Assembly (NCBI GenBank): GCA_023053545.1
Contig: JAKZAN010000001.1
Location: forward strand, 13,222,024 to 13,286,023
DNA length: 64,000 nt
Direction: 5' to 3'
From: Lepidurus packardi
Taxonomy: Eukaryota; Arthropoda; Branchiopoda; Notostraca; Triopsidae
Of this stretch, positions 1 to 14,000 are shown in pieces. A program made the translations under genes and the position numbers. The notes beneath the pieces were generated by a model. That model had not been told where the DNA came from and did no database searches. It saw nothing but the letters and a program-made list of their open reading frames with translations. Position 1 is the stretch's first letter. Each line of letters begins with the position of its first letter.

Positions 1-200
1 GAACTCGGAAACCAAAAATTAAACTTTAATGTTCATACACTGGAAGAAAGAGAGTCGAACTCGGAAACTAAAAACAGATAAAAACAAAAAAACATTTGCT
101 TTAATATACACTGGATGGACGACAGTCGAACACGGAAACTAAAAACAGACTAGGAAGACTACTGTCATAAATCAACTACAAAAAGGAATAAAAAAAAACT
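1..200. repeat. Tandem repeat, right edge of an array
   Basis: Units beginning GAACTCGGAAAC(C/T)AAAAA start at 1, 57 and 128 (third unit GAACACGGAAAC). Each of the first two continues through CTTTAAT..TACACTGGA and ends in AGTC. Periods are 56 and 71 bp, so units differ by indels. The array probably continues left of the window and decays by about 170. Confidence 0.75.
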
Positions 201-1969
201 ACCAAAGTCGTTATGTATTAGTATCCTGTGTGAGCAGGTGGGTTTTCTCGGAAAAGAGCCCGGATCTGTCTTTGCCTCGTACTGTACCTCCCAAACCTGC
301 TGCCTTGATCGTAGTTGCGAACTTTTTTTTTCTGTTTTCTAGAGGAATTGGGGGGTGCACCGATGACAGGCTTCGATATGTTCTAGACGGACCTCACTGC
401 GACCCCAAACGGTTACGGTACGGCGTGCCATCATCCACACAAGGCTTATGGATTGGGATAATGCATCTGACGTAAGTTTCCCAGAACCTTAACAATATGA
501 ATTAGAGCTCGACGCCCGGGAGGCAACCCAAGCAAAGAGGAAGAAAAAAAAGCCCTGGTAGCCACAACTCGCTAATGGTGTTGCTTCCCATTTTTTTGTG
601 ATGATATTCAATGAAGGCGAAATGGGAAAGCGTGTGAGCTCTTTTGTACTGGTATAGGTCTAGTGAAAGCCCGGGTTGCTCTCACTTGGGGAATTTTTCT
701 TTTCTGTTATAATTCTCGTTGCTTTGGCTTGCTGTTAGAGCTAGTGCTCCTGGGTATCTTATTACGTTGCATAAATATCGATTAGTCTGTTCCAGGAAAT
801 TCTCGGATGAGCGTGACGGACGTCCAAACCCATAGGTGGAAAAAAAATAACAAAATGCCGAGCAAAAAACCGTTTCGTTAGTAATACATCACGGTAAATA
901 AACCGCGCTCGGTTTTCTTCGATATTAAAAGGGGATTGGGTCTCTTCTGCGTTTTCCGTGTCGCGGAAAACGCCACAGGAAAAAAACAGTAGGGAAATGG
1001 CTGTTATTGAGTACAGAAATTTCGGGCCGGGTGACGCAGCCGTGATGACATATAACTCAGGTTAGTATTGTCTTCTTCGAGTCGGGACTCCCAGGTGGTG
1101 GGACCTTGAGCACGACCCATTATGTATGCATATACACTAGCAAGTATGACTATTACTATGGATAGTGTGCATATAACGGGATGAGAAGAAAGGGGTGAGG
1201 AGGGTTGGCAGGGAGCGGGAAACTCGCTAGTGTGAGTCAGTCGCAAGTGTAGGAGAAAGATTTCCAGGCCATGAGACAGACAGGTGCTCCCCCCTTCTCA
1301 CAATTCCAGACACAGACACACAAAACGTAACTGAGTCACCGTGTGATGACTTATAGTGTGCATCACTTTCCATTTTATGGGATGCAAATTAAAATGGATA
1401 AATATTGAATTGAATGTTCATACCCCACCTAAAATCAGTAAATAGGTAGGAACTCAAGATGATTCATATATATTATAAAAAACAATCTCTAACCAAGAAA
1501 CTTACTTTTACAAAATAATAAAAGTAAGAAATTAACCTTTATATGTTTAGAATTATTTATTATTATTATTAGTATCAATATTTATTTGTAAATTGATGGG
1601 TAACAAATGATCCTTAACGTTTTAAGGTAATAATTGCTCGAGTTGCGAAGCTTCCAGTCGATAGGAGAAAGTGATGTGCGGGTTCCGGTTTTTTATATGA
1701 TTTTTTTTTTTATGTTTTTGTTCAAATAAATCTTCGCCAGACGACATAACCACGTCCTTGGTTTACTTTACTTACGGGGAAAAAAATCCTCTGCTCATTA
1801 GGTTGTTAACCAAAAGGAGGAGATTCTTATTCGGAGCAGGATAAAGGAAATGCATGGGCGATGATTATACCCAAGATGGAATACTGATGAGCCATTGAGT
1901 GACAAGAAGGTGTCTTATAGAAAAAAAAATAAAAAAGGACTTTTTCTGTTATAAGTTAAAGTTTTTCTC

Positions 1970-1996
1970 TTTTTTTTTTTTGGGGGGGGGGGGGGG
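1970..1996. repeat. T12-G15 homopolymer junction
   Basis: Twelve T (1970-1981) run directly into fifteen G (1982-1996). The G-tract could form a quadruplex-like structure. Exact length may be an assembly estimate. Confidence 0.9.
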
Positions 1997-2427
1997 TGGG
2001 CTATACCTGTCTGATACTTCCTGTTCGACGAAAACGGGTCGAAATATATGCACTGCATGGATCCGTTTCGGGACGAGCCAAAAATTGTGCGTAGAAGTTG
2101 CCAAGGTTTCGGAGCGAAAAAAAAAAGGGTCGTTGCACTAAAATCAACTTGAGCGCCAAAAAAGTTCGTGCATTCTGATTGCTATAATTTACCTCCACGA
2201 AGCGTCTCATAGATTGAAACGCAGGGAAACAAAAGGTAGTGAAGTGGGGTATAGCGCCGAACTGCGGAGGATTGACCGGTACGTAACCTCTGAACCTTGA
2301 TCTTCCCAATTGTAAAGGGTCGTTTGGGGCCAAAGATGAGGGGCTGGATTACGACTCTGCCTTTATGGCACGACAGCGCCGGTTTTAATCGTAATACAAG
2401 CATTTAGGAAGCCTTTAATTCAAGACG

Positions 2428-2443
2428 CCCCCCCCCCCCCCCC
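2428..2443. repeat. C16 homopolymer
   Basis: Sixteen consecutive C (G16 on the minus strand). Confidence 0.9.
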
Positions 2444-2747
2444 TAAGGGCACCAAATCTCCGAGGTTGTTGCTCCACAGGTTCATTTTTCTATTCATCAT
2501 ACAGCAGACGTGCTGGCGTTGAATTTGATTGGAGGGGGGTAACTTTTCAATCTGAGCGCAATAAATTGGGAGATGGATCTTTATCTACGTGCTATAAGTC
2601 TGTAGTCCTTATATTGCGTTATCTTCTGGTTCTGATTAACGTTCGTGGGAGGGAGGAAGGGATAGCCGAGGTTAAAAGCCTCTTCTCCAGAATGCTGACC
2701 TCGTCGTAACACCAAATGAAGCAAATGGGCATTTTTTCTTTTTTTTC

Positions 2748-2780
2748 TTTTTTTTTTTTTTTTTTTTGGGGGGGGGGGGG
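2748..2780. repeat. T20-G13 homopolymer junction
   Basis: Twenty T (2748-2767) run directly into thirteen G (2768-2780), preceded by two shorter T-tracts broken by single C. Same arrangement as at 1970-1996. Confidence 0.9.
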
Positions 2781-4539
2781 CGTTTTTTGAATAGCTTACA
2801 ACTTAATGGGCACTTGCCCTCGTGCACATCTAACGTTCTTCTTGTCTTCCTAACAGCTATGCTGGGCCCAATGGCCCTATCTTTCTTAACTGGGACAGCA
2901 TTGTTGGTCAGGAACCAAGTTCAAAAGGGGCTTCTGTGCCCGTGCATGTGCATAGCCTCAGCCTGGGCAAGACACAGAAGAATTGGCGATGGCAGAATGA
3001 TATGGGGCTATAAATTATTGCGGGTCCTCCTCCGCCCAATCAAGAGTGTCCGAGGAAAGCTCTCGAACCAAGGAAACAATGGGTTTTTTGGGGGGGTTTT
3101 TTTTTTTGGTGGTGACAATGCAAAGCCGCCCAGAAAACTCGAAGATGCATGGCCGATTCTCTTTGTTATTTCCTCTTTTCTTCGATTTATTTTAATTAGA
3201 ATAAAGAAAGGTTTCTATTCGATTTCGCATCTGTCCGAGTCCCGAGTGCAGAATTATCGCAGTCAGGCTTTCAACTCCCTTTCTCGCCATGGTTACTGTA
3301 TAATCTAACCCGCTTTGGTTAATTGCGAGTCGCAGACAGGTCCTAATTCGACTGTGAGCTGCATGCTTAGTTGGCTGTTTGCTTCGCGCTGCCCTTTTTT
3401 GGCTCGTGTTCGCAATTTTGCCCCTTTTTGATTTAAAATTGGGGCGGGGGGCGAACGAGGGCCTGATTAGGAGAGCTCAAGATGAACGAAATGGGGTTAT
3501 CAGTTAACAATGTGATAGCATCAGCACCTTTGCCAATATCCCAGTTTTTGTGGCATTTCCTTTTGCTGGCGCAGTAACTCGCGACTCTCTCCAGGACTTG
3601 TCACTAATGAGTCACAAAGACTCGGCGGGACAATCGCGCATGACACGAAGCAATTAACGGTTACCTACCCCCCACTCCCCCCTAAAAAAATTTAAAAATA
3701 ATTTCCTGTATGCTTCCCAAATTGCGCGCACGCCGAAGCGGACTGACGTAGTAAAAAAATGACCTAAAAATGCATGTTGGCTTAATTCGTCGATTGGAAG
3801 CCGGTAACTCCCACTCTTATGAATGCGGATGCTCTTGGAATCATTGAGGAACCTTTGGGGCAAAAGAACACGAGAAGACACCACACCTTGTGGCGAGTTC
3901 CAGGCGAGATTCATGCAGGCGTCCCTTATTTTGAATTTTCAGTGATTTTTCTTTTTGTAAGCAAGGATGAGTCCTGCATAGATGGAAGATAGTGTTCCTG
4001 GCATTTTCTTTTTTTGGGTCTGGTTAAACTCACGCTGGCCGTTGCCCATTTTTCAGTCAAAAAATCTTTCAAAGGTTTAAGGACAGGTGATTTGTTGGTA
4101 TTCGATAGGGAATGACAGCTAAACCCACAAAATACGTTAAGAAGCCCAGCACCCCGAAAAAAAACTGTCTAGGGCAATTCCGCTGTATGATAAATGGCCC
4201 ACGAATTCAGAAAGAACGACTTGGAGTTTCTTTTATTATTATTATTTTTATTATTACCATTACGTTTTTTGGCTGGACTAACACAAAAAAACGTCATTAG
4301 GCGTGTGAGCTGGGGCCCTTTTTCGGGGTTTCTCTTATGACGTACTGGATGAGGGCTGGTAATAAGTCAGCAAAAGTATATACGACTGTTAAAGTGTTGA
4401 CCGCACTTGCCATATGGTTATCTAGGATGAGAAAAGGGAGTTTGGGGTTTGGAAGCCCCCTTAATGATGTATAACTGCGGAAATGGTTTGTTAGGCGTAG
4501 TTTTTACCAAACAGCTCTTGGAAAATAAATGAGAAAAGC

Positions 4540-4557
4540 GGGGGGGGGGGGGGGGGG
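4540..4557. repeat. G18 homopolymer
   Basis: Eighteen consecutive G. Confidence 0.9.
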
Positions 4558-7500
4558 TTCGTTACTGTATGATCGGATGGTCTGATTTGTATGTCAGGTT
4601 GATTACGTTATGCCTGGACAACGTTGCCTTGATAAACCGGTTCGATGAGAAAAAGAAGGCCACGGTCACGAGAAGCCAAGTCCATATAGAACTGGTATAG
4701 ACGAAACGTGAACGAACCAAAAGTACTTCGGGAGGAGAGGGACCTAGAAACAGGAAAATGGAGTCCCCAAAAATCCAGTTATAAGTTCACGCAAGCTTAA
4801 TGGACGAGATAAATTGATCTTCGCTTGTTAAATAACAAGATCAAAAAAGTTTTTAGAGTAAAGTCATGCTTTGCCAGCCTTCTTCCCTTTTTATGATCGA
4901 TGTGTGAGTACTGTGCTTGCTGAATGTACACACTTCCTTCTGACTGCAATTATTTTCTTGTGTCGGCGTCTAACTCGTCCTTTTTTTGGTCTCATTTCAA
5001 GCACATTACCAGATCCATGACTCGTTTCTCTGTCCGTCCGAATCCCACAACGAAATGAAACCTTATACTTACCTTACCAAAACCCAGGAAACGGGGGACA
5101 GAAAGACACTAAGCAAGAAAAACAGACTTTTATTCCTTTCCTCCCCCCTATGTTATCCTTATTAACTCCTTGGAGACAGCAATAAGGCATAACGGAGCGA
5201 GGTTTGTCCATCGCACCTCTATACACGTACGAACATTCTTTTTTCTTATTCGCCACACACGGTATAGACACCAGGTATTCTGTATCATGCCAAGGAAACT
5301 CTGTTGTGAAACTCAACAAAAATAAAACCCTTAATGATATGGAATGAAATACCAGGGACTGAAAAATATTACGCCTAACTTAACGTCATGCATAATTGCC
5401 ATTTCCCGAAGTAAGGAGACCTTATCATTAAGTTTTATTTTTAGAATACGTTTGTGTTCTGTTCTGTGTTGTATTTTTCCCAAACCACTAGGAGAGTGAA
5501 GGAATATCCCTGGCCGCCTTTGGAAGTGCTCTGCGATCATTTTTCTGGGACTCGGTTGCCATGTTTCGATGTGGTACTGCGTGTCTTGGAGCTCGGGTAT
5601 AATTTGTCATTATGAAGGGAAGATGACATGGCCGCTAAAGTGTGGTTGACACATGCCACTAATAAGCCCTCGGGTGTCATATCACATCCCGCGTTACCGT
5701 TACCATCGCTCCCGTAGACAGTTCCAGGGAATGGTATAGACTCGCATAAAACTAAATACCGCTTTCAAAGCGTTTGGGCTAAATTTTGTTGGTAATTTCA
5801 ACTGTTCAATTTGGTGGGTAATTTCAACTCCATTGGGAAAGAAATGAGGGACTTGATTGTTAAAAGCGCGAGGGTTGGAGTCTTGCGAAAATGCAAATGT
5901 GTTTGTGCATGCACTTTGGCAAGTGACAAACGACCAGTCGTGGCGCCATACATGGCCAAACTAAAAGCTGAGCACACTCAACCAGCACACGGATGGATAC
6001 GGGACAAGAGCTGCAGTCTTTACGGGGGTGAAGGGAAGGGGGTAGGCTCTCTCCATTGGCGTGCTTGTCATAGATGCGAAATTGGATGGACTATTGTAAC
6101 ACGGGCTTCCATCACAAGCTCTATAGGGCGCTTAATGGTCTTGGCAACTTGGCGGCGATAGTGTTCTTAAAAGTTAAAGTTAATGAAATCACCCATCACA
6201 AGCCTCTTGGCTCCGGAAACGGGGCGGGCAAGAATGCCGATCCTGGAGCAGTATATACACTACAGTGCGAGAGCCGATTTACATACACCAGAGCGGTTTT
6301 TCCTCGTGCGATCACCGTATAGTCTGGTATGTTCTTTTACAAACGATTTCCCACGCTGTTTCGTATATAAAGGAATGCTATCCCCTGGCTGTTATTTAGC
6401 AATTACCATTATACATCCTCCCTCTCTTTTAACACTCGTATCTCCCTGTCGTAATTCGCTGTCTATACACACGCTACTGTTGTTTTCCCAGTTTGTTGTT
6501 GTTTTAGGTTTGTCATTTTTATTAACGGCGGCGAGAGTGGTTGTATTACAGTACGTTCCAACAGGTAATCAGAATACGTAACGCGCCAGCAGAAAATTGC
6601 CATAACGAAGGGAACTTCCGTAAGACTGTTTTGTCCTTCCGTGGCTCTCTTAAATTTGACAATGTCTTGGCTGTCTTGGCGTTCCTGGATTCGCTACTTC
6701 TTTGTTTTCTTATTACATAGAAAGGGACATCGTGTAACGTGAACATCCTTTACCCGACTTCCCGAACAGATTAGAATAATAATAAGGAGCGAGACGAGAA
6801 AATGACAAGCCGACTTCTTTAGACAACTTCCGGTACTCTATAGCGTGAGTGTCATCATCAGACATCTGCATCGCATGGCATAAACCCCGAGATGAAGTAC
6901 AATAGATGCGAAAGAGCTAGCAGGCAACCTGTTTCTTATGTAAATGAACCCGCATCTAACCGTGTTTAAAAGGATGCATACGCGATTTCTCATCTGAGGG
7001 GAAAAAGTAGTGAAAAAAAAGTTGACGCAAAGGAAAGCCCAACACGATAGTCATGTTAAAGGAAAATAAAAAAAAATAAAAAAGGGACCAGTGTAGATTG
7101 AAAGACGATGCTATAGACTGGCAGGAGCAGCTGGGATGATGAAGTGTGCAAATTGATCTGTTGGCCCCAGGATGTCTGGCTGCGGAACAACAATAGGACG
7201 CGCTTAATAATTGGCCACACTTGTGGGGCAAATTGTTTTCGAATGTTTGCAAATTGCAAAGTGTCGGTGTCCCTGTCGTCTCATTTGCTGGCGTACTATT
7301 TACCTTGCCCAACGGACATTGAGAGCCCACGCAGCTGTTAACATAACACATTAACCAAGTAAATACCTTGAAAAGGAACATTTTAAGCGACACTACTTGG
7401 TACTTATGGCATTGTAAAAGCGTTTTAATGACGTAGTTTTCCTGTCATGAATCTTTAGTTTTAATTTTCTTGCCTTAATTTCTTAAAATGCGTACTTTGA

Positions 7501-8859
7501 TAGCTCTAAACCCCAAGAAAATGACTAGAAAGTGGTCTATCTTTATTGACAGTGCGAGTGTGTGCCAATTACAATGGTAACTCCAGGAACCGGGCATTCT
7601 CGCGTCTGTAAAAAGGGGGTCTACCGTGCTTCCAAGTCATTCTCAACTTTTTTAAATTTGACATTTTTTTAAGACAAGGATGAGGAGGGAGATGTAGAGA
7701 AACCGTTTCTTATAGGTAATGGGAATTGAACACCTGGAAACTGAAATATTGAACTAATGGAGCCTAAGATACATCATCTTGACGTAACAAGGTCACGCGG
7801 CTTGGAAGAATTCATTTTCCCTAGTTTCCCTGGAATTAGAGGCTCTTTTGTTTCCGTAACACTTATCGTGGTGCTGAATTGAGGCTCAAGCTCCTCTTTT
7901 TTGTATTACCCGTAAAAGTCCTTTATTGTTACTTCTTTTTGCTTCCTAGGCTTGTACTTCTTAGTTGAAAGTGTTGGTGCTGGATGGAATCGGCCCCGCC
8001 AAAGCCCCCCCTCCCCCCCTTTAACATGCTCTATTGCCGATAGGCTCTACGTGATGGAGCATCTATTTAGCTGTAATTTTGAGATACTACACTCGAAACG
8101 CTGTTACTCTTCTTGCACTACCAACAAGCGCCATGTTTTTTACGCCTGTTTTCATTGTAGAATGTTTTATTTAATTTTTTTAGCCTTTATCGAGCAAAAA
8201 GGATGTTAAGTACAGTTCTGTTTAGCGGGACTGGACTAAACTTGATTGATGTTCACCCTAAAAAAGAGGGATTTGTTCTTTAGATTTATCTGGTTTGGGA
8301 AATTTTTTGTTGAGCTGCAAAAAACTTCTCGGAACATTTGTATCATGTTAGTGTCGCTTTTTCCCGAGTTAAGGGTTTCCTAACGAAGTAACGTGGTTAA
8401 CTTCCGGAAGACGCCGTGACAAAGCAGTTATTCATTTACGCAAATCGTCCAACGTGTTGTCTTGAAGCGATTTTCATTGGTCATTATGCAAATGGATAAT
8501 TAGCTTCCATGTATGTGTCTATTGAACCCTTAGATGGGATCCTTCAGAGTAATGGGCATTCTCATTTCGTTTCCGTTTCTTCAATGTCCTAATTTTAAAA
8601 AGTTAATTAGTACATCGTCGCCAATCATTCCAATTACTCTTAGGTTTGGAAATACATGTGAAAAGTTACAAGGTTTGAACGACCAAAATTAACGTGTACT
8701 GCAATCGAACGCAGTAGACCTGAGCTTATCTCGAACGGACAAAAAGAGGCCCAGGCCACAGTGTAATAAAAACTGGATGTTTTCGTGTTCAGGCAGGTTT
8801 GGGAAAACGCGTTAGGACATGAAAGGAACATAGCTATTACGCCGCTTACATCATATATA

Positions 8860-8911
8860 TTGCTGTACTTCTCTGAGGTAAGGAATAATTGCTGTACTTC
8901 TCTGAGGTAAG
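8860..8911. repeat. 23-bp direct repeat, two copies
   Basis: An identical 23-mer (TTGCTGTACTTCTCTGAGGT plus AAG) lies at 8860-8882 and 8889-8911, separated by 6 bp. It looks like a recent local duplication. Confidence 0.9.
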
Positions 8912-10880
8912 AGAATGCAAAAGCCGAGCGAAATGGGAAACTTTGGGCTGATTTGACAGTATTTACATTGCAGTTTCCATGAGACGGTGCTTTTATGTGG
9001 GACGTAGCTGTTTTGCTTCGGGTTGTTCCGAGAAACGGTGGCGTCATTAAAAAAAACAAAAAACTTTTAATTACGTAGATTAGCGAAAATTATTTCGCAG
9101 TTGCAGTTCGTCTAGACAATTAAAGTTTTTTGGCTGAAAGTTTTCGCATACTGCGCAGTTTATTAATGAAACTGTTAACTAGTTAATACAAGGATTTCGG
9201 TGCCAACTACACTTTAAACTTAATAGTCATTATACCCATTGCTGATCAAAATTACAACTTTGCTCGTGCTTTTTTTTACTCCTTCTGTGTAATATATCGT
9301 GTTACCAATATTTTTTATTATCTTTTTCGAAGAAATTGAGATTACTTTCAAGTGTAACGCTTTGTTGAATAATGGTCCCAGTATTTCCCTGACCATGGTG
9401 ATTATTTTTTGTTAAGACTGTTTGTCACCCCAGTTACTCGAATAATGCCATAAAGTTAGCATACCTTTTTTATATATTTTTTTATATACAGAGAAGCTCT
9501 ACGTGCCATTACCTTCCGATTGGATCGCCCAACGACAAATGCCTAATCCCCTCTATCATTGAGTCTGAAAATAATGCACGTCTGGCGTACCTATTGACCC
9601 CACTATTTATCCATTCCGTCTGTGTTTAGCTAGTGTACCGTACACGTAACAACAACTTTTGCCCATTTAGGAACTTCCAAAGTTCAAACAAGTGTTTCGA
9701 CGCTCGTTGCCCTCGGAAAGCAATCCATTAATTATCGAAATTTCCTGTCGAGTATCCAAATGGCGAATCCCTCATTAACTCATGTCTGGGTTGCTCACTC
9801 CCCCCTTATCTGCGGAATCACATTATAGATATGTTATAGTCACCATATCCTTTGCACACGTTGGTCGAAACAAGTCTATTTAAAGTCAACGTTGAGTCAA
9901 CACAATTAAGAGCGCTGCCAAACGAAAGAAAGTCTGTTAGTATTTCCCCAACAAATAACCGTGACGCATTCCAGCTTTACAGCATTGAGGGTGTTTCAAA
10001 TGTATCCGAACGAAAACTCCCAATCCATATTATCTACCTGGGGTCGAAGAATGGGCATAGTGTGTACTAAAAATGGTGTAGGTAGGACAACCAGGTTATC
10101 ATTAGCAGCTCTTCAGGAAAATTCCCCTTTTTACGAGCAGTTAAATTACCGAAAATCCATCATGTCCTTTCATACCCTTTTCGCAAAGTACTGCGCATCC
10201 GTTGCTATGCAATTTGCAACTTGTCAAAGGGGCTCTAGTGCATGCAATGTTGCTCCGTCCGCTAAACTTTCAGATGAATCATCTCTTTTTCAGAAAACGA
10301 CTGCCAAATTGCACAAACTACACGTACACACTACATCCTCAAGTACCGTACGTGATATAGAGCTTTTCAACGTATCTGTTCTCTCGCATGTGCGAAACCA
10401 AAACTTGTGCTGCATCAACGACCCAAATTTAACTCCTTATAAATACTCTTTATTCGTGCTCCATGACAGGAGTACTTAAACGCAAGGAGCAGCGGCTACA
10501 GCTGTTATAGTTTTTGCATCTCTCATTATCTGCTGAGCTGCGCTGGTAATGGCTATCTCTCTCACTTTCTCTCTCTTATCTCTGCTACCAGCTCTTAACC
10601 TCGGTGTACAATTTCGCGTAATATAGTTTATATGTTACTCGGCTAGGAAACCGTGTACAGTCTGTTATAGTGCGGATGCACTGTTGCCATCGATTTATGT
10701 ATGCCAGAGATCTCTGGGAACGGTTTTCATAACTTGGTCCGTCTCATACAAACACACATACAGACATAGATATACTGGTTGGGACAGCTTCGGGCTTTAA
10801 TTCTGCGATTAATGAAACTCGTAAGGTCCAGATACTACACAAAAGGGGGTTATTAAAGGGGATTTCGTTTGCAAAACCAT

Positions 10881-11067
10881 GTGCTGCTACAGCAAACTGT
10901 GGTGACAAATGTTACTGTTCAGCAGCAAAACAAACCTAGAAAGTTTGCCGGTAATTAGCTGTTTTATTTCCTTTTTCTGTTCTTACGCAAGGCCCTTGCA
11001 AAACAATAACAAACATCAGCGCCATCTGCGACTGTTTTGCATCAATTAGCTAAGGTATAGGGGAGCC
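10881..11067 (+). mobile_element. MITE family A, 3' part
   Basis: Shares with 20831-21001 a start GTGYTGCWACAGCAAAC, then TTTGCCGG(T/C)AATTAGCT, TTACGCAAGG, and the core AACAAACATCAGCGCCATC. It ends in the terminal motif AGCTAAGGTATAGGGGAGCC followed by TTAA (11068-11071). The left terminal repeat seen in full copies (33954 and 35740) is not recognisable. No coding capacity. Confidence 0.8.
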
Positions 11068-11071
11068 TTAA

Positions 11072-14000
11072 AGAATAAAATAGTATATTTTACTAGTACT
11101 TTTGCGTACCAACCTCCCCCACTTTTATATTATCTTTATTATTATTATGATTTCCTACTCACTCGTTTTAAGTAAACGGCGTTCTTCTACCGTGGAAATG
11201 AAGGATCAAGGACACGATACTACGTTTCCAATAAAATAGCCTCTTCCTCTTTGCTGAAGCGCCTTGTAACTTATAACGCTACTTGTAACTTATAACCCTC
11301 ATTAGGACAAGTTTTCTCTCTCTGGCTCTTTTTTGTTTCTTAAATCCGTAAATCATTAACTAGGTAGCGAAACGTTGTACTAAGAAACCGGTTCACATTC
11401 GCTTTATCTGTTTTGTTGGATTTGCAAAGCCAACAGTAATGAGCTTATATTTTGGGTTTCTTTTATCGGCCATGGTCATATAGCGTAGCTACGTTATATT
11501 TGGCAAAATATACAAAGTTGCCCAGATAAAGAATAGATAGATTATTTTCGGAATTTGTGCTCGTCTTTTTCGGGATATATATATATATTTTTTACTCTGT
11601 GGCGCTATCGCTGACAATCCTGTCCCTGTACCCTGTGGTCTTGCTCGAATAAGTTGCTGTAACCACCTGCAACAACCAGTTATTAGATAAGTTGCGCTGA
11701 TGGCATTCAATTGAATCCCAGGCAAATGGAAAAGAAGCGATGTTTGAATCCAACTTCCACTTTTTATGGTTTGTTGCTCTTAAAAAATAAATAAAAAATT
11801 GAAGGTGCAACTTCATATTCTGATATCCATCAGAAAGTTTCCGTACCCCGTTTTATGTAGCTGCTTTTCGGGGTAAGGATCGATTGTTGGCAAAAGGCGG
11901 GTCGTTTGGGACGGGACCGATAATGGCCAACATTTATCCTGCTATAGATTTTATATGGGAGCTAGCTGTAATTTGATTTCGGGGACCTGAAAGCGTGAAA
12001 CGACTCTTTTTATGTTATATTTCTTATTTTTTTTCCAACGTCTTCTATTTTTCATTTTTCGCTCCGTGAAAGAGGAATTCTACTTTGAGGGATAATTGAG
12101 CGCAATTACTGACCTTTGGCCTGGCCAAAAGTACAGATGCATATGGCTTGATAGTTATTCGTTATAGTTTATGGCGATGTAGTGTGCAGTAATAATGGGG
12201 CCCTAAAAACAAGTCGAAAAGAAAGCGGAGCCCTCGGGTCTGTTTTGGACGGGAAAAAGTAGCCAAACTACTCTTGGTAAGACGTTTTTTAAAAAAAAAA
12301 AAAAAAAAAAAAATACTTAGACACCAAGATGAATAAGGGATCCGGATCTGACGTCATGGTGACGGTCATCCCCATCATTATGTTGCTTTTGTGGTCTCTT
12401 TCTTGTGCATGCCTTAACGAAGGATGAACTTCTAACTTTGGGAACTCTTCCGGACGCCAAGAAAAAAAAAAGAACATACGACATGATAGGGGTTGGAACC
12501 TTATATTCGCATTAATTGGACAAAACTTGCGGTTCACTTTTTTTGGGTGGGTTGGTTGGGGTCTGTGAGTGATATAGTTGGATAGACAAAAAGAAATCAA
12601 TAGTTTTTCCTGTCATCCGTTCTTTTCCAGTTACTTTTCTCAAACCGGTTCAGTGTATGACGAAACTAGCGAAAAAGAATCTAAAAAAATAAACCAAAAA
12701 TAAAGAGCAAGTTGGTAAAAAGGAAAAAATACCCAACAAAAAAGGTTAATAAAAAGAGCTTATTTTTTCGGACTCGTTGCCTCCAAGATGCGTAAGTAAT
12801 GAGCAGGAATTAACACAAAACCGTGATGGGGTCTTTATATCACAGTTGTAGCAGTATAGCCTTACGAGCTGGAAGATGTTGGGAGGTTTATAACATTAAA
12901 TAGAAGGCGAGGGAAGGGAAAAACGGTAACGTGTTTTTAACGTTTAGGACCTCAAGGTGATGATGCAGTTTAGGAGCAAGGAGAAAACGTGAAGCGCGTA
13001 AAAGAAAAAAAACATCCTGTGGTTGCCCCGGAGAGAAGGTCAATGTGCCACAAAAGAGCGATGCCAATCAGCAAAATGGATGGCTATAAAACGCCTGGTC
13101 AAGCACCGAGTCCCGAGTAAAAACTCTATATTTTTATATTTTTGCTTTATATATCTTATCAGATTTTTAAAATTACATGTCTCCCGTTGTTTTTCGACAG
13201 TAATTTTGGTGGAGGAGGGGGATTCAAGGATCATATCTATTGATTTTCCCACATGACTAATACATAGTGTTTACCAAGTGTTGCTTCAATTCTGAAAGCA
13301 CTTGTGAATGTGTTGTGAATGTAGATTAAACTTTCCAGTTTTGCTGCAATTAGTTGGTTGTTTGTCACAGGCAAAGCAGGCGACTCGTTCTATTTTGGCT
13401 GGCCTTGTAAGCACCCGCAAGGAAGGAAAAGTCTTCATGTTTGGTGTGAGAAGTACTTTTAGTGGCCGGTACACGTAGCGGCATAATGCATTGGAATTGT
13501 CTAGGAGTATATTACGTTGTAATCCAGTGAGGATAGAAAGTTTGTATGGTTTTTGGCTGAGGCTCTTTTTTGCAGTCAGGCTCATGCAATAAGATTCATC
13601 CCAAGCCCCTTAAAAGGGAATCTGGGAAAGTAAACCAGCCCACGAGAAAAGGTACTCTGGAAACAAATCGAACTCGGGCTGATCAAAAAGGAGGACTTAA
13701 AAAGGGACACATAAAAGTGACCTTCTCTTGTCTTTTACAGTTTCTCCCTTGTAGAATTACAACAACAAAAAGTTCTGTTTACAAATTTGAAACACTTAAA
13801 AAGACTGCATTCAATGCTAGGGGGAAAGGAATTGTTACTCGATTTTCCAGTGGGGTGACAGATCCCAGTCGAGGTTAGTTAGGTTCCTGGCAGCGACCCC
13901 ATGAAGAAACTAACCGAGATGAGACCATTGTTGTACCACGTTTTCTCGGCTCTGGTGGTGGTGTCGCCGCACCAAGGCTATTGTGCCTGTTCCTATTGTT

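Larger units (their letters stand above)
201..10880. other. Anonymous intergenic DNA, no supportable gene
   Basis: Open frames here (longest 180 codons at 2766-3308, which starts in a poly-G tract) show no domain, no plausible splice structure and overlap competing frames on both strands. The stretch is marked by homopolymer tracts, listed separately, and a 23-bp direct repeat at 8860-8911. Very short exons cannot be excluded by eye. Confidence 0.5.

Noticed and set aside
2766-3308. 180-codon open frame
   Set aside because: Begins inside a poly-G tract and passes through T/G homopolymers. No motif recognised.
9961-10479. 172-codon open frame
   Set aside because: No recognisable motif and no support from neighbours.
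12291-12313. Poly-A as tail of a retroposon
   Set aside because: No LINE or SINE body or target duplication could be seen next to it.
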